Origin: an uncultured Lachnospiraceae bacterium
GTDB lineage: Bacteria > Bacillota > Clostridia > Lachnospirales > Lachnospiraceae
Direction of reading: 5' to 3'
Assembly (NCBI GenBank): GCA_947174615.1
Contig: CAMWJQ010000097.1
Coordinates: 1 to 10,611 of the forward strand
Length of the DNA: 10,611 bases
Part shown: positions 1 through 6,477 of the stretch, in pieces
Numbering within the stretch: position 1 is the first letter of the stretch
Layout: every line of letters begins with the position of its first letter
Translations under genes and position numbers: made by a program
Notes under the pieces: generated by a model
Databases searched by the model: none
Seen by the model: the letters and a program-made list of their open reading frames with translations, nothing else
Told to the model about the DNA's origin: nothing

Positions 1-131
1 GTAATACAGGGTTGGGGTTATACATTGTAAAAGAGTTATTAAATAAAATAGAGGGTGGTATAAAGGAAATTAGTTACAAAAATAATATATTAACAATTTC
101 TGTTTATTTTAAACTTTATCGGAATTTATAA
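1..131 (+). CDS. Sensor histidine kinase, C-terminal end only (partial at window edge)
   Basis: Reading from base 3, the frame is open to a TAA at 129-131 and gives about 42 residues. They begin NTGLGLYIVKELL, which matches the G2 box (GLGLxIV) of the HATPase_c ATP-binding domain of histidine kinases. The segment after it, with NILTISVYFKLY near the end, fits the last beta strands of that fold. This kinase would phosphorylate itself and then a response regulator, probably encoded to the left of the window. The 5' part lies outside, so the sensor domain and signal are unknown. The codons are very AT-rich. The stop codon lies directly against the truncated acetyltransferase sequence that follows, so the kinase's natural downstream region has been replaced or deleted. 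The kinase call rests on one motif and its flanking strand pattern. Confidence 0.72.
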   Translation, partial: NTGLGLYIVKELLNKIEGGIKEISYKNNILTISVYFKLYRNL

Positions 132-403
132 ATAAACAAACTGCTGAATTGGGATATTACGTTGCGGCAGAATATTGGGGCAAAGGAATTATGACCGAGG
201 CTGTAAAACAGATCTGTGAGTATGTGTTTGACAGTAGGGATATTATCCGCATTTATGCAGAACCGTTTGCACATAATAGTGCGTCTTGCAGAGTGCTTGA
301 AAAAGCAGGTTTCCAGTATGAAGGTACTTTGGGAAGTAATGCCGTAAAGAATGGAAAAGTTATTGATATGAAAATGTATTCATTACTAAAAAGAGAAGCA
401 TGA
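132..403 (+). pseudogene. GNAT N-acetyltransferase (RimJ/RimL-like), N-terminal half missing
   Basis: The frame reads NKQTAELGYYVAAEYWGKG from about 131 and ends at TGA 401-403, about 90 residues. It holds the second half of a GNAT fold. YWGKGIMTEAV is the acetyl-CoA-binding motif A region and NSASCRVLEKAGF is motif B, both typical of RimJ/RimL-type enzymes that acetylate protein N-termini or small molecules. Family members are usually about 170-180 residues, so the first two beta strands and helices, about 80 residues, are absent. An in-frame TAA at 110-112 blocks any upstream extension. The only nearby start is TTG at 149, which has no ribosome site and falls inside the fold. The sequence joins the histidine kinase tail without a gap, which suggests a deletion or recombination junction near 113-140. 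I infer a non-functional remnant. Confidence 0.8.
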
Positions 404-548
404 TTCCCTGTTTGTCGGGAAGGTGTAGGAAGCGAAAAATTCGAATTATCGAAAAGTTATAGAGAACGTAAAATCGAAGTTTATGGCAGAAAACGACTCT
501 ACGTTTCGTAGAAATCTTGTTTTTGACGGATTCTCTACGGTGCGTGGG

Positions 549-557
549 TGTGATAAT
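549..557 (+). promoter_or_regulatory. Possible extended -10 promoter element for the XRE gene
   Basis: TGTGATAAT matches the extended -10 pattern TGn plus a near-consensus -10 hexamer. TTGACG at 523-528 resembles a -35 box, but the 23-base gap is too long for sigma-A, so only the extended -10 is credible. It would give a leader of about 45 nt before the ATG at 610. Confidence 0.3.
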
Positions 558-590
558 ATAACCATTCATTGTATTCTAAGTTTGAACCTG

Positions 591-600
591 AAGAAAGGAG
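591..600 (+). promoter_or_regulatory. Ribosome binding site that fixes the XRE start at 610
   Basis: AAGAAAGGAG ends at 600. The first in-frame ATG (601) touches it with no spacer and cannot be used efficiently. The second ATG (610) lies 9 bases after GGAG, a normal distance, and begins the protein at MDQ, as related proteins do. Confidence 0.75.
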
Positions 601-609
601 ATGTCGGTT

Positions 610-1215
610 ATGGATCAACTTAAAATCGGAAAATTCATAGCAGAAATGCGAAAAGAGCAGTCCTATACGCAGCGTCAGCTTGCAGATATTCTTGGGATTA
701 GCGATAAGACAATCAGCAAATGGGAAACGGGAAATGGGCTTCCGGAAGTTTCCTTAATGATGCCTTTGTGCAATGCACTGAAAATCAATGTCAATGAACT
801 TCTTTCCGGTGAATGCCTGACCGTCTCTGAATACAAAGAAAAAGCGGAGGAGAATATGATGAATCTTATGAAGGAAAAAGAAGAAAGCAAGAGAAAAATC
901 ATCCTGTCTGTAATTGTATGTGCATTGACGATACTGTCCGGCGTGACGATGTTTGTGTTATCGGGCGCTCTTGAAATCGAACTTTGGCTGCGCATTCTGC
1001 TACTTTTGATAGGAACTGTCGTTGTTATTGGGGGAATCGGAGTAGTGATTGCGCTGGATGTAACGACAGGAACTTACGAGTGTCCGAAGTGCAATACAAG
1101 ATTCGTGCCTACAACATCTGCTTATATTGCCGGTCTGCATACCTTTACCAAGAGAAAACTAAAATGCCCGAATTGCGGGGAAATTTCTTATTGTAAGAAG
1201 CGACTGACGCATTAA
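610..1215 (+). CDS. XRE-family HTH regulator with two membrane helices and a C-terminal zinc ribbon
   Basis: This 201-residue protein has three parts. Residues 5-65 form a Cro/C1-type helix-turn-helix (QRQLADILGISDKTISKWE, then NGLPEVSLMMPLC). Two hydrophobic helices follow at about 97-120 and 126-149. The C-terminus carries a zinc ribbon with CPKC at 158-161 and CPNC at 186-189, plus C195. The family (XRE plus zinc ribbon) is common in Clostridia and usually uncharacterised. The DNA-binding domain should lie in the cytoplasm and be tethered to the membrane. Residues 70-96 are a charged linker rich in E and K. A longer start at 601 is unlikely because it abuts the ribosome site. The CPBP protease gene follows 64 bases downstream on the same strand, so the two may be cotranscribed. 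What the protein senses and which genes it controls cannot be read from the sequence. Confidence 0.88.
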   Translation: MDQLKIGKFIAEMRKEQSYTQRQLADILGISDKTISKWETGNGLPEVSLMMPLCNALKINVNELLSGECLTVSEYKEKAEENMMNLMKEKEESKRKIILSVIVCALTILSGVTMFVLSGALEIELWLRILLLLIGTVVVIGGIGVVIALDVTTGTYECPKCNTRFVPTTSAYIAGLHTFTKRKLKCPNCGEISYCKKRLTH

Positions 1216-1279
1216 TCAATTCCTGTTTAATGGAATAAGCTTGATAATATATTAGATTTTTTGAGGGAGATAATTCATC

Positions 1280-2173
1280 ATGGAAAAACAACGAAAAACA
1301 ACAATTAGTAGAAAACAATTTACGACATATATGATAGCGGCATTTGGATTGGCATGGATTTTGGATATTATTGCAATCATTTTTAGCAAAGATGAAAATC
1401 AAATGGTATTTAGTATTGTTATGGTGATAACTATGTTTATGCCTTTCATGGCTGCACTTATAGCAAGGATTCCATTAAAAGGTATGGGATGGGTTCCGCA
1501 TCTAAAGGGTAAAATCCGATATGTATTCTTTGCACTTTGGGTGCCTGCTTTACTAAGCATCATTGGTGGAGTTTTGTTTTTTATAATCTTTCCCAAGGCG
1601 TTTGATTCAGAATTTTTGACCTTGCGCGGACTTATAGAGGCTGGTGCGTTAGAAAAGCTGGAAGCGCAAGGATTAACAATCCCAATATATATACTGATTT
1701 CCAGTATTCAGGCAATTACTTTTGCACCATTTTTTAATATGTTTGCTGCATTAGGTGAAGAGGTCGGTTGGAGAGGTGTTTTGTACCCATACTTGAAGGA
1801 GAAACTTGGTGTCACTAAAGGACGTATCGTGGGTGGTGTAATTTGGGGGTCTTGGCACTGGCCAGTTATGATATTTGCTGGTTATGAATATGGTAAAGAA
1901 TATATTGGAGCCCCGGCGCTCGGTCCGATTGTATTCTGCCTCTTTACTGTTATGATGGGTATTTTGTGTGATTATGTGTATGAAAAGACAGAAACGATTT
2001 GGCTTCCATCACTGATGCATGGTGCAACCAATGCATTTACCATATTCGCTTATCTTACTAAACCTGAGTATGCGGATATGGCAATCCTTGGCCCGGCATA
2101 TATTGGTATTATCAGTATGATTCCAATGATTATTATGGCAGTCATCATTTGTGTAAAGCAGAAAAGAAATTGA
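1280..2173 (+). CDS. CPBP-family intramembrane glutamic endopeptidase (Abi/CAAX protease-like)
   Basis: This 297-residue, strongly hydrophobic protein has about seven or eight predicted membrane spans. All three family motifs are present: EEVGWR at residues 160-165 (catalytic Glu pair and Arg), WGSWHWP with H193, and SLMHGATN with H247 and N251. These residues form the active site of the CPBP/Rce1 fold, which cleaves membrane-anchored substrates. In bacteria, members are linked to bacteriocin self-immunity, peptide maturation or regulated proteolysis. The loop at 103-135, before the catalytic span, is unusually rich in acidic residues. GAGGGAG at 1263-1269 gives a ribosome site 10 bases before the ATG. 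No peptide precursor or transporter lies beside it, so I make no specific substrate claim. The catalytic set is intact and the enzyme is probably functional. Confidence 0.9.
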   Translation: MEKQRKTTISRKQFTTYMIAAFGLAWILDIIAIIFSKDENQMVFSIVMVITMFMPFMAALIARIPLKGMGWVPHLKGKIRYVFFALWVPALLSIIGGVLFFIIFPKAFDSEFLTLRGLIEAGALEKLEAQGLTIPIYILISSIQAITFAPFFNMFAALGEEVGWRGVLYPYLKEKLGVTKGRIVGGVIWGSWHWPVMIFAGYEYGKEYIGAPALGPIVFCLFTVMMGILCDYVYEKTETIWLPSLMHGATNAFTIFAYLTKPEYADMAILGPAYIGIISMIPMIIMAVIICVKQKRN

Positions 2174-2295
2174 TATTATATCGAAGTAAAAGATATCGAC
2201 AGATTGATATTTTATTGTTGCAAAGAACACGACAATTGAAGTTTGTCGGGAAGTTGCAAAAAGTGAAAAGTCGAAGTTTGAAAGGAGTAACAGAC
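2174..2295 (+). other. Intergenic region with repeated GAAGTT units and a small dyad
   Basis: CGACAA (2230-2235) and TTGTCG (2243-2248) form a dyad with a 7-base loop. GAAGTT occurs three times (2238, 2250, 2273), and the 13-mer GTTTGTCGGGAAG (2241-2253) repeats the sequence at 410-422. The ribosome site GGAG (2284-2287) lies 8 bases before the next ATG. Confidence 0.5.
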
Positions 2296-2574
2296 ATGGA
2301 ATTTCCTTTTTATGATTCACCTGATACTGCTACGATTATCTGTTGTCATATATTGGAGCGTCAGGCACCTATTCTATATGTATCACACGATGAAGATGAC
2401 GGAATGTGGCAATTTCTATGCGGGGAAACGCACGAAACAGATGAAGCAAAGTTAGTATCTTTAAAAAGGGTTTTTGATTTAGATAACTCTGTTAGTACCT
2501 TAAAGGATATGTCTTGCGGTTACTATGCAGAAAGAAAAACCCAAGATGACGATTGGATTATTAGAAAGCGATAA
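2296..2574 (+). CDS. Hypothetical 92-residue acidic protein
   Basis: The start at 2296 has AAAGGAG 8 bases upstream. An in-frame extension back to 2149 would read through the end of the CPBP gene and is not believable. The protein is small, soluble and acidic. It has CCH at 16-18, a central ILYVSHDEDDGMWQFLCG stretch (26-43), H46, and GYYAER near 75-80. I do not recognise a named family with certainty. The W-x-F-L-x-G core followed by an acidic segment faintly recalls small immunity-type domains such as DUF2185/Imm33, but this is a weak resemblance. No toxin gene is adjacent, so an immunity role is not shown. The hydrolase gene starts 27 bases downstream on the same strand, which fits cotranscription. 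The two cysteines and histidine at 16-18 could bind metal, but no second half of a site is obvious. Confidence 0.75.
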   Translation: MEFPFYDSPDTATIICCHILERQAPILYVSHDEDDGMWQFLCGETHETDEAKLVSLKRVFDLDNSVSTLKDMSCGYYAERKTQDDDWIIRKR

Positions 2575-2601
2575 CTTCCGGTTTGAAAGTGAGTTGAGGT
2601 A

Positions 2602-3408
2602 ATGTTTTATAATGCGAAAAATCACAAAATAAAGATAGACCAAAGTGATATAGATTACATAAGTTTTGGTATAGGAAATAAAAATCTAATTATAATACCG
2701 GGGCTTGGAGATGGGCTAAGAACAGTTAAGGGTATGGCTATTCCACTTGCATTAATGTATATACAATTTGCTAAAGAATATACAGTATATGTGTTTAGCA
2801 GAAGAAATAATTTAACAAATGGATTTACAACACAAGATATGGCACAAGATATAGTAGAAATCATGAAGTTACTTAATATATCAAAAGCTTATATAATGGG
2901 AGTTTCTCAAGGTGGGATGATAGCACAATGTATAGCAATTATGAGTCCAGAAAGAGTAAGTAAATTGGTTTTAGCAGTAACATCTTCAAAGACTAATGAA
3001 ATGATAAATAATGTTGTTGGAAACTGGATTAAGTTAGCGGAGAGAGAAGATTTTAAAAATATATTTATAGATACAGCTGAAAAATCTTATAGCGAAAAAT
3101 ATTTAGAAAAATATAGAAGATACTATAATATTTTATGGAGATTTTGCAAACCGAAGGATTACGAGAGATTTATTATTCAAGCAAATTCTTGTCTTTCTCA
3201 TAATGTATATGATGATTTATATAAAATCAAATGTCCCACATTAATAATTGGAGGACAACAAGACAGTATTGTAGGTGTGAATTCTTCAAAGGAAATAGCA
3301 GATAAGGTTAGTAATAGTGAATTATATTTATATGAAGATTATGGACACGCAGTTTATGAAGAAGCAAAAGACTTTAATGAAAGAGTTTTAAAGTATTTAA
3401 AGAGATAA
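2602..3408 (+). CDS. Alpha/beta-fold hydrolase
   Basis: This 268-residue protein carries the full serine-hydrolase triad. Ser102 sits in the nucleophile elbow MGVSQGG, Asp221 in IIGGQQDSIVG, and His249 in EDYGHAVYEE. GLGDG at 34-38 marks the oxyanion-hole turn. A helical cap lies at about 140-205. No signal peptide is visible, so it should act in the cytoplasm on an ester, lactone or similar bond; the substrate is unknown. Its base composition is clearly more AT-rich than its neighbours, and all 11 arginine codons are AGA, which suggests transfer from a lower-GC Firmicute. The ribosome site is weak: GAGG at 2596-2599 leaves only two bases before the ATG, so translation may be poor or coupled to the preceding gene. 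The next gene begins 21 bases downstream. Confidence 0.87.
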   Translation: MFYNAKNHKIKIDQSDIDYISFGIGNKNLIIIPGLGDGLRTVKGMAIPLALMYIQFAKEYTVYVFSRRNNLTNGFTTQDMAQDIVEIMKLLNISKAYIMGVSQGGMIAQCIAIMSPERVSKLVLAVTSSKTNEMINNVVGNWIKLAEREDFKNIFIDTAEKSYSEKYLEKYRRYYNILWRFCKPKDYERFIIQANSCLSHNVYDDLYKIKCPTLIIGGQQDSIVGVNSSKEIADKVSNSELYLYEDYGHAVYEEAKDFNERVLKYLKR

Positions 3409-3429
3409 AACGGAATATGGAGGCAAGCC

Positions 3430-3667
3430 ATGAGTGTAAGTGAACGAGAAAATATTCATACCCTCTTTTTAGGGAAAAATTATCTTGAGCTTTATAAAAC
3501 GCAGTCAAAGGTACTACAAGCAATGTTATTTGTTGAAACCCAGAAAGAATTTGGATATTGTACAGGGGTTTGCAGTTGGAATGCTTTTAGTGGGTTTGCT
3601 ATATTCAAGCCGCTATGGTGCAAGGATTAGAGCATTCAAGCATCGACTGATAAAAAGGCAGGGATAA
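3430..3667 (+). pseudogene. Small membrane protein gene, apparently split by a frameshift
   Basis: GGAGG at 3419-3423 precedes ATG 3430. The first frame gives about 40 plausible residues (MSVSERENIHTLFLGKNYLE onward) and then turns into out-of-frame-looking sequence rich in Cys, Trp and Phe, ending at 3630. The next frame over carries DIVQGFAVGMLLVGLLYSSR, a clear membrane helix, then a basic tail (AFKHRLIKRQG) ending at TAA 3665-3667. Removing one base between about 3540 and 3565 would join the two into one 78-residue protein with a polar N-terminus, one membrane span and a positive cytoplasmic tail. I recognise no family. Alternatives are a sequencing error, two separate small ORFs, or +1 programmed frameshifting; I see no strong slippery site. 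The next gene starts 22 bases later. Confidence 0.55.
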
Positions 3668-3689
3668 CTTTCAATTTGGAGGTATCAGC

Positions 3690-4123
3690 ATGAAAAAAAC
3701 ACATTGTATTATAGTACAGTTGATATTGTTGCTATGGTTTTTTCTGGATATGACAGGATTATATTTTGGAAATAATTGTTTAGTTCCAAGGTCATATAAA
3801 GAGGATGGTATATTCTTCCTGATTTATTTTATAGTTGTGATATTGTTCATTGTTAAAGAACAAATTGGTAAATGGTTTGTAATCGTATGGCTTGCGATGT
3901 GGTTTGTGATACAGTTTATCTGCCACGAATGGTATACTATTTTTAATGATGGATTTATGGGGACATTAGAAAGAAAGAATGAGTATTTTTCAGGCACAAT
4001 ACACGGTTACAAATAGAGGGCAAATATATACCTGATGTATATCACACCATATTGCATATTCTCATATTGTGCGCCTTCATCAGTACCGTTGTATATTCCC
4101 TAAAAAATACAAAAAAGAAATAA
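3690..4123 (+). pseudogene. Four-helix membrane protein gene, frameshifted near its 3' end
   Basis: GGAGG at 3677-3681 precedes ATG 3690. The first frame gives 108 residues with three membrane helices: near the N-terminus (about 6-27), 41-60 and 66-90. It then stops at 4014-4016. In the frame one base back, the sequence continues sensibly as LQIEGKYIPDVYHTILHILI through a fourth helix to KNTKKK and TAA 4121-4123. A TGA in that frame at 3980-3982 confines the shift to about 3983-4015, where a T5 run sits at 3986-3990. Restoring one lost base would give a protein of about 144 residues with four spans. It is probably an uncharacterised membrane protein; no catalytic motif is visible. It is the last gene before the terminator at 4160-4218. 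Confidence 0.65.
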
Positions 4124-4159
4124 AAACTTTCGTTTATCAGGTAGAATAACACATCATCT

Positions 4160-4218
4160 AAAGAGCCAGACGCACAGCCGACAGACTTGTGAGAAATCAC
4201 AGGCTGTCAGCTCTTTTT
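4160..4218 (+). terminator. Strong three-part hairpin terminator ending the accessory gene run
   Basis: Three nested stems are present: AAAGAGC (4160-4166) with GCTCTTT (4210-4216), ACAGCC (4174-4179) with GGCTGT (4202-4207), and TGTGA (4188-4192) with TCACA (4197-4201) around a GAAA tetraloop. A run of five Ts follows (4214-4218). Confidence 0.8.
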
Positions 4219-4430
4219 ATATCCAAGAAAGCAATTTCTATAAAGTCAGCAGATTATATATTGTAGCTAACAGAGGGAATCTTGACTTTTTCCTCCGTCT
4301 TGTCAATAGTTTGTGGCTCTGGATTGCGGTCAAGATATTGATTGAGATTGTTTGGTTTCATGGAAAAGTTTACAAACACACTTGACAATCCTTCTCTGAG
4401 ACAACATACCGGCAGCGAGTAAAAATCCAT

Positions 4431-4459
4431 TTGCATAGCGAACCTTGTTCGCATTGCAA
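4431..4459. repeat. Imperfect 29-bp dyad upstream of the first chemoreceptor promoter
   Basis: GCGAAC (4438-4443) and GTTCGC (4447-4452) are perfect inverted arms around CTT. After a 2-by-2 mismatch, TTGCA (4431-4435) pairs with TGCAA (4455-4459). There is no T-run on the plus strand, so it is more likely an operator or a decayed terminator than an active one. Confidence 0.6.
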
Positions 4460-4475
4460 TTTCCGCATGGATTTT

Positions 4476-4497
4476 ATTTTCACAATATTTTCACAAT
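4476..4497 (+). promoter_or_regulatory. Exact tandem 11-bp direct repeat, likely activator site for the first chemoreceptor
   Basis: ATTTTCACAAT occurs twice with no gap (4476-4486 and 4487-4497). The pair ends 14 bases before the -35 box and is centred about 60 bases upstream of the predicted transcription start. OmpR/PhoB-family response regulators bind two 11-bp direct repeats, one per helical turn, so this is the expected form of such a site. The regulator is not encoded in the window. Confidence 0.55.
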
Positions 4498-4511
4498 GAT
4501 TGTCCAAACCC

Positions 4512-4540
4512 TTGATAAGACCATCGAAAAAAGTTATAAT
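4512..4540 (+). promoter_or_regulatory. Sigma-A-like promoter of the first chemoreceptor gene
   Basis: TTGATA (4512-4517), a 17-base spacer and a perfect TATAAT (4535-4540) form a near-consensus promoter. Transcription should begin near 4547, leaving a leader of about 55 nt. It is not the sigma-28 type often used for motility genes. Confidence 0.8.
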
Positions 4541-4602
4541 AATGTCAATATCTGCCAAAAACTAGAACTTATATCATCACAACAAGGAAGGTACTTACCA
4601 TT

Positions 4603-6477
4603 ATGAAAAAAATTTTTACTACTCGACTGTTTACCTACATGCTCGCAGCACTGCTTATTACGATCACAGCCATCTTTATTCTACAAACTATCGTCAGCCA
4701 GTCCACCAACACCTCCGCCAGTCAGGCAAAGCTCACAGATGTCAAAGAAAAGCTCATAGACAATGAAGAAACCATCGCACAGCTCACGGACAATCTCGGT
4801 CAGGACAGCTTAGCAAAGACGAGAGCCTTCGCAGACATGCTTGCTGCAGATCCCTCGATTGCAGACAACAAAGAAAAACTCAACAAAATCAAGGAACGTC
4901 TGATGGTCAATGAACTGCATATCATCAACGAGGATGGCATCATTACCAGCAGCACCATTGATGCCTATGTAGGATTTGACATGAAGAGCGGAGACCAGTC
5001 CAACGCTTTTATGGTCATTGTCAGGAACCCTTCCATAGAACTTGTACAGGAGCCGCAAGTAAATGTCGCAGAGGGAGTCGTCATGCAGTATATTGGTGTG
5101 GCAAGAACGGACACCAAGGGACTTGTGCAAGTCGGTGTCCGCCCAGAGGTTCTGGAAAAAATGCTGATTGGCACAGAAATATCCGTCGTGCTCAAGGATA
5201 TTGACTATGGTGAGAAGGGCTATGTCTACGCCATTGACGCCGCAAGCGGACTGATTTTGGCACACCAAGACCAAAAACTGATCGGCACCCCCGCCACAGG
5301 CGCAGGTTTTCCATCCACACTCACAGGAAAGGGAAAAGCTGTCATAGACGGTGTGCGCGGCTATTACATGGCAGAGGAATACAACGGTCAGATTATCGGA
5401 ACATTTATGCCCTCCGGCGAATATTATGCCGGACGCACCAGTCAAACCCTCGTGGTATCCCTGAGTATGCTCATTATCTTTGGTACACTGTTATTTATGA
5501 TTAACCGCATGGTAGATGACAAAATTGTGCAGGGGATCAATCGCATTTCCCATGCAATGAGCGAGATTGCCAGCGGAAATTTTGGCATCACCATCGACGA
5601 GCGCGGCAATCCGGAATTTACCATGCTCTCTGACAGCATCAACAAAATGGTTGAGAGTATCTGCCAGAGCATCCGCGATAACGAAACGCTCATCGCACAG
5701 CAAAAACAGGATATGGAACACAATCAGCTCCTGATTCGAAATGTCAAAAATGCCTGTCAGAATCTCAATCAAGTATCTGGCGAAACGCTCACAAACGCCG
5801 ACAACATCTTTAATGGCACCGGCGAACAGGAGCGGGCAGTTGCAGACCTAAAGCAGATTATGAACCAACTGACTGAGGAGCTCAATAACAGTGTGAGCGC
5901 CACCGCCTCGATCACTGCCGCCACCAGCAATACTTCAGAGCAGATTATACAGACCCAGTCCCGCATGACACTCTTAAAAGATTCCATGCTTAAAATCAGC
6001 GAGATGTCAATGGCGATTGAAAAAATTATCGGCGAGATCAATTCCATCGCGCAGCAGACCAATATGCTCTCCCTCAACGCTTCCATTGAGGCGGCAAGAG
6101 CTGGGGATTTAGGCAAAGGCTTTGCTGTCGTGGCGACACAGGTAGGCGAACTCGCGGCAAGGAGCGCACAGGCGGCAAGAGAGACCACCGAACTGATTAT
6201 GAACTCCATCAATGCTGTGGAAGATGGTCGCGCGATTACCGACCAGACCGTTGATGCATTTGGCGATGTCGTAGAAAATATCAAACAGGCGGACCAGAAT
6301 ATCACCAAAATCGCTCATATGGTACAGCAGAATGTGCGCATTGTGTCCGATGCTGTCAATCAGATTGAACGCATCTCTAATGTTGTGGAGGACAACGTGC
6401 GCATCTCGCAGGACACCAAACAGGTTTCTTCACATATGGCAGACATCACTGGCAAATTGCTCGAAATTGTAGAATAA
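4603..6477 (+). CDS. Methyl-accepting chemotaxis protein with double-Cache sensor domain
   Basis: This 624-residue receptor has a membrane helix at about 11-31 and a large extracytoplasmic region (32-280). That region looks like a double Cache: a first lobe ending near LVQVGVRPEVLEKML and a second lobe around GEKGYVYAIDAASGLILAHQ. A second membrane helix lies at about 283-301, a HAMP linker at 303-355 and a coiled-coil signalling domain to the end. The conserved hairpin tip is clear: INSIAQQTNMLSLNASIEAA, then RAGDLGKGFAVVATQV (479-514). It should bind a small molecule outside and control CheA through CheW. No C-terminal receptor-methylase tether is visible. The start has AAGGAAGG 11 bases upstream and its own promoter. 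Its GC content is higher than that of the genes to the left. The ligand cannot be inferred. Confidence 0.93.
   Translation: MKKIFTTRLFTYMLAALLITITAIFILQTIVSQSTNTSASQAKLTDVKEKLIDNEETIAQLTDNLGQDSLAKTRAFADMLAADPSIADNKEKLNKIKERLMVNELHIINEDGIITSSTIDAYVGFDMKSGDQSNAFMVIVRNPSIELVQEPQVNVAEGVVMQYIGVARTDTKGLVQVGVRPEVLEKMLIGTEISVVLKDIDYGEKGYVYAIDAASGLILAHQDQKLIGTPATGAGFPSTLTGKGKAVIDGVRGYYMAEEYNGQIIGTFMPSGEYYAGRTSQTLVVSLSMLIIFGTLLFMINRMVDDKIVQGINRISHAMSEIASGNFGITIDERGNPEFTMLSDSINKMVESICQSIRDNETLIAQQKQDMEHNQLLIRNVKNACQNLNQVSGETLTNADNIFNGTGEQERAVADLKQIMNQLTEELNNSVSATASITAATSNTSEQIIQTQSRMTLLKDSMLKISEMSMAIEKIIGEINSIAQQTNMLSLNASIEAARAGDLGKGFAVVATQVGELAARSAQAARETTELIMNSINAVEDGRAITDQTVDAFGDVVENIKQADQNITKIAHMVQQNVRIVSDAVNQIERISNVVEDNVRISQDTKQVSSHMADITGKLLEIVE

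Larger units (their letters stand above)
404..600 (+). other. Intergenic region with two hairpins and a repeated 13-mer
   Basis: No convincing gene is present. TTCCC/GGGAA forms a short stem right after the acetyltransferase stop (about 404-421), without a T-run. Bases 410-422 (GTTTGTCGGGAAG) recur exactly at 2241-2253. A perfect hairpin, TCTACG-TTT-CGTAGA, lies at 498-512. A possible extended -10 and a strong ribosome site for the next gene close the region. Confidence 0.5.
4124..4602 (+). other. Long intergenic region between accessory genes and first chemoreceptor
   Basis: In order it holds the terminator (4160-4218), a minus-strand open stretch (4254-4364) that may be a gene remnant, an imperfect dyad (4431-4459), a tandem 11-bp repeat (4476-4497), a sigma-A-like promoter (4512-4540) and the chemoreceptor ribosome site AAGGAAGG (4584-4591). 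The remnant's minus-strand frame reads MKPNNLNQYLDRNPEPQTID and continues to a stop at 4254. It has protein-like composition but no ribosome site, and I cannot name a family. Confidence 0.5.

Noticed and set aside
2149..2295. N-terminal extension of the 92-residue protein
   Set aside because: It would overlap the CPBP gene, and its sequence covers the repeat-rich gap. A good ribosome site stands before the ATG at 2296.
404..4123. Integron-type cassette array
   Set aside because: The run of small unrelated genes recalls one, but I found no attC-like site after each gene and no integrase. Only two gaps share a repeat.
4500..4602. Sigma-28 motility promoter before the first chemoreceptor
   Set aside because: No TAAA-15-GCCGATAA-like pair is seen, while a near-perfect sigma-A promoter is present.
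4810..5445. 211-residue open frame on the minus strand within the first chemoreceptor gene
   Set aside because: It lies opposite a well-supported receptor gene, has a Cys- and His-rich composition typical of antisense frames, and has no ribosome site.
5769..6308. 179-residue minus-strand frame opposite the receptor signalling domain
   Set aside because: It is an antisense shadow of the highly conserved coiled coil. The low-complexity Ser/Ala/Val content shows this.
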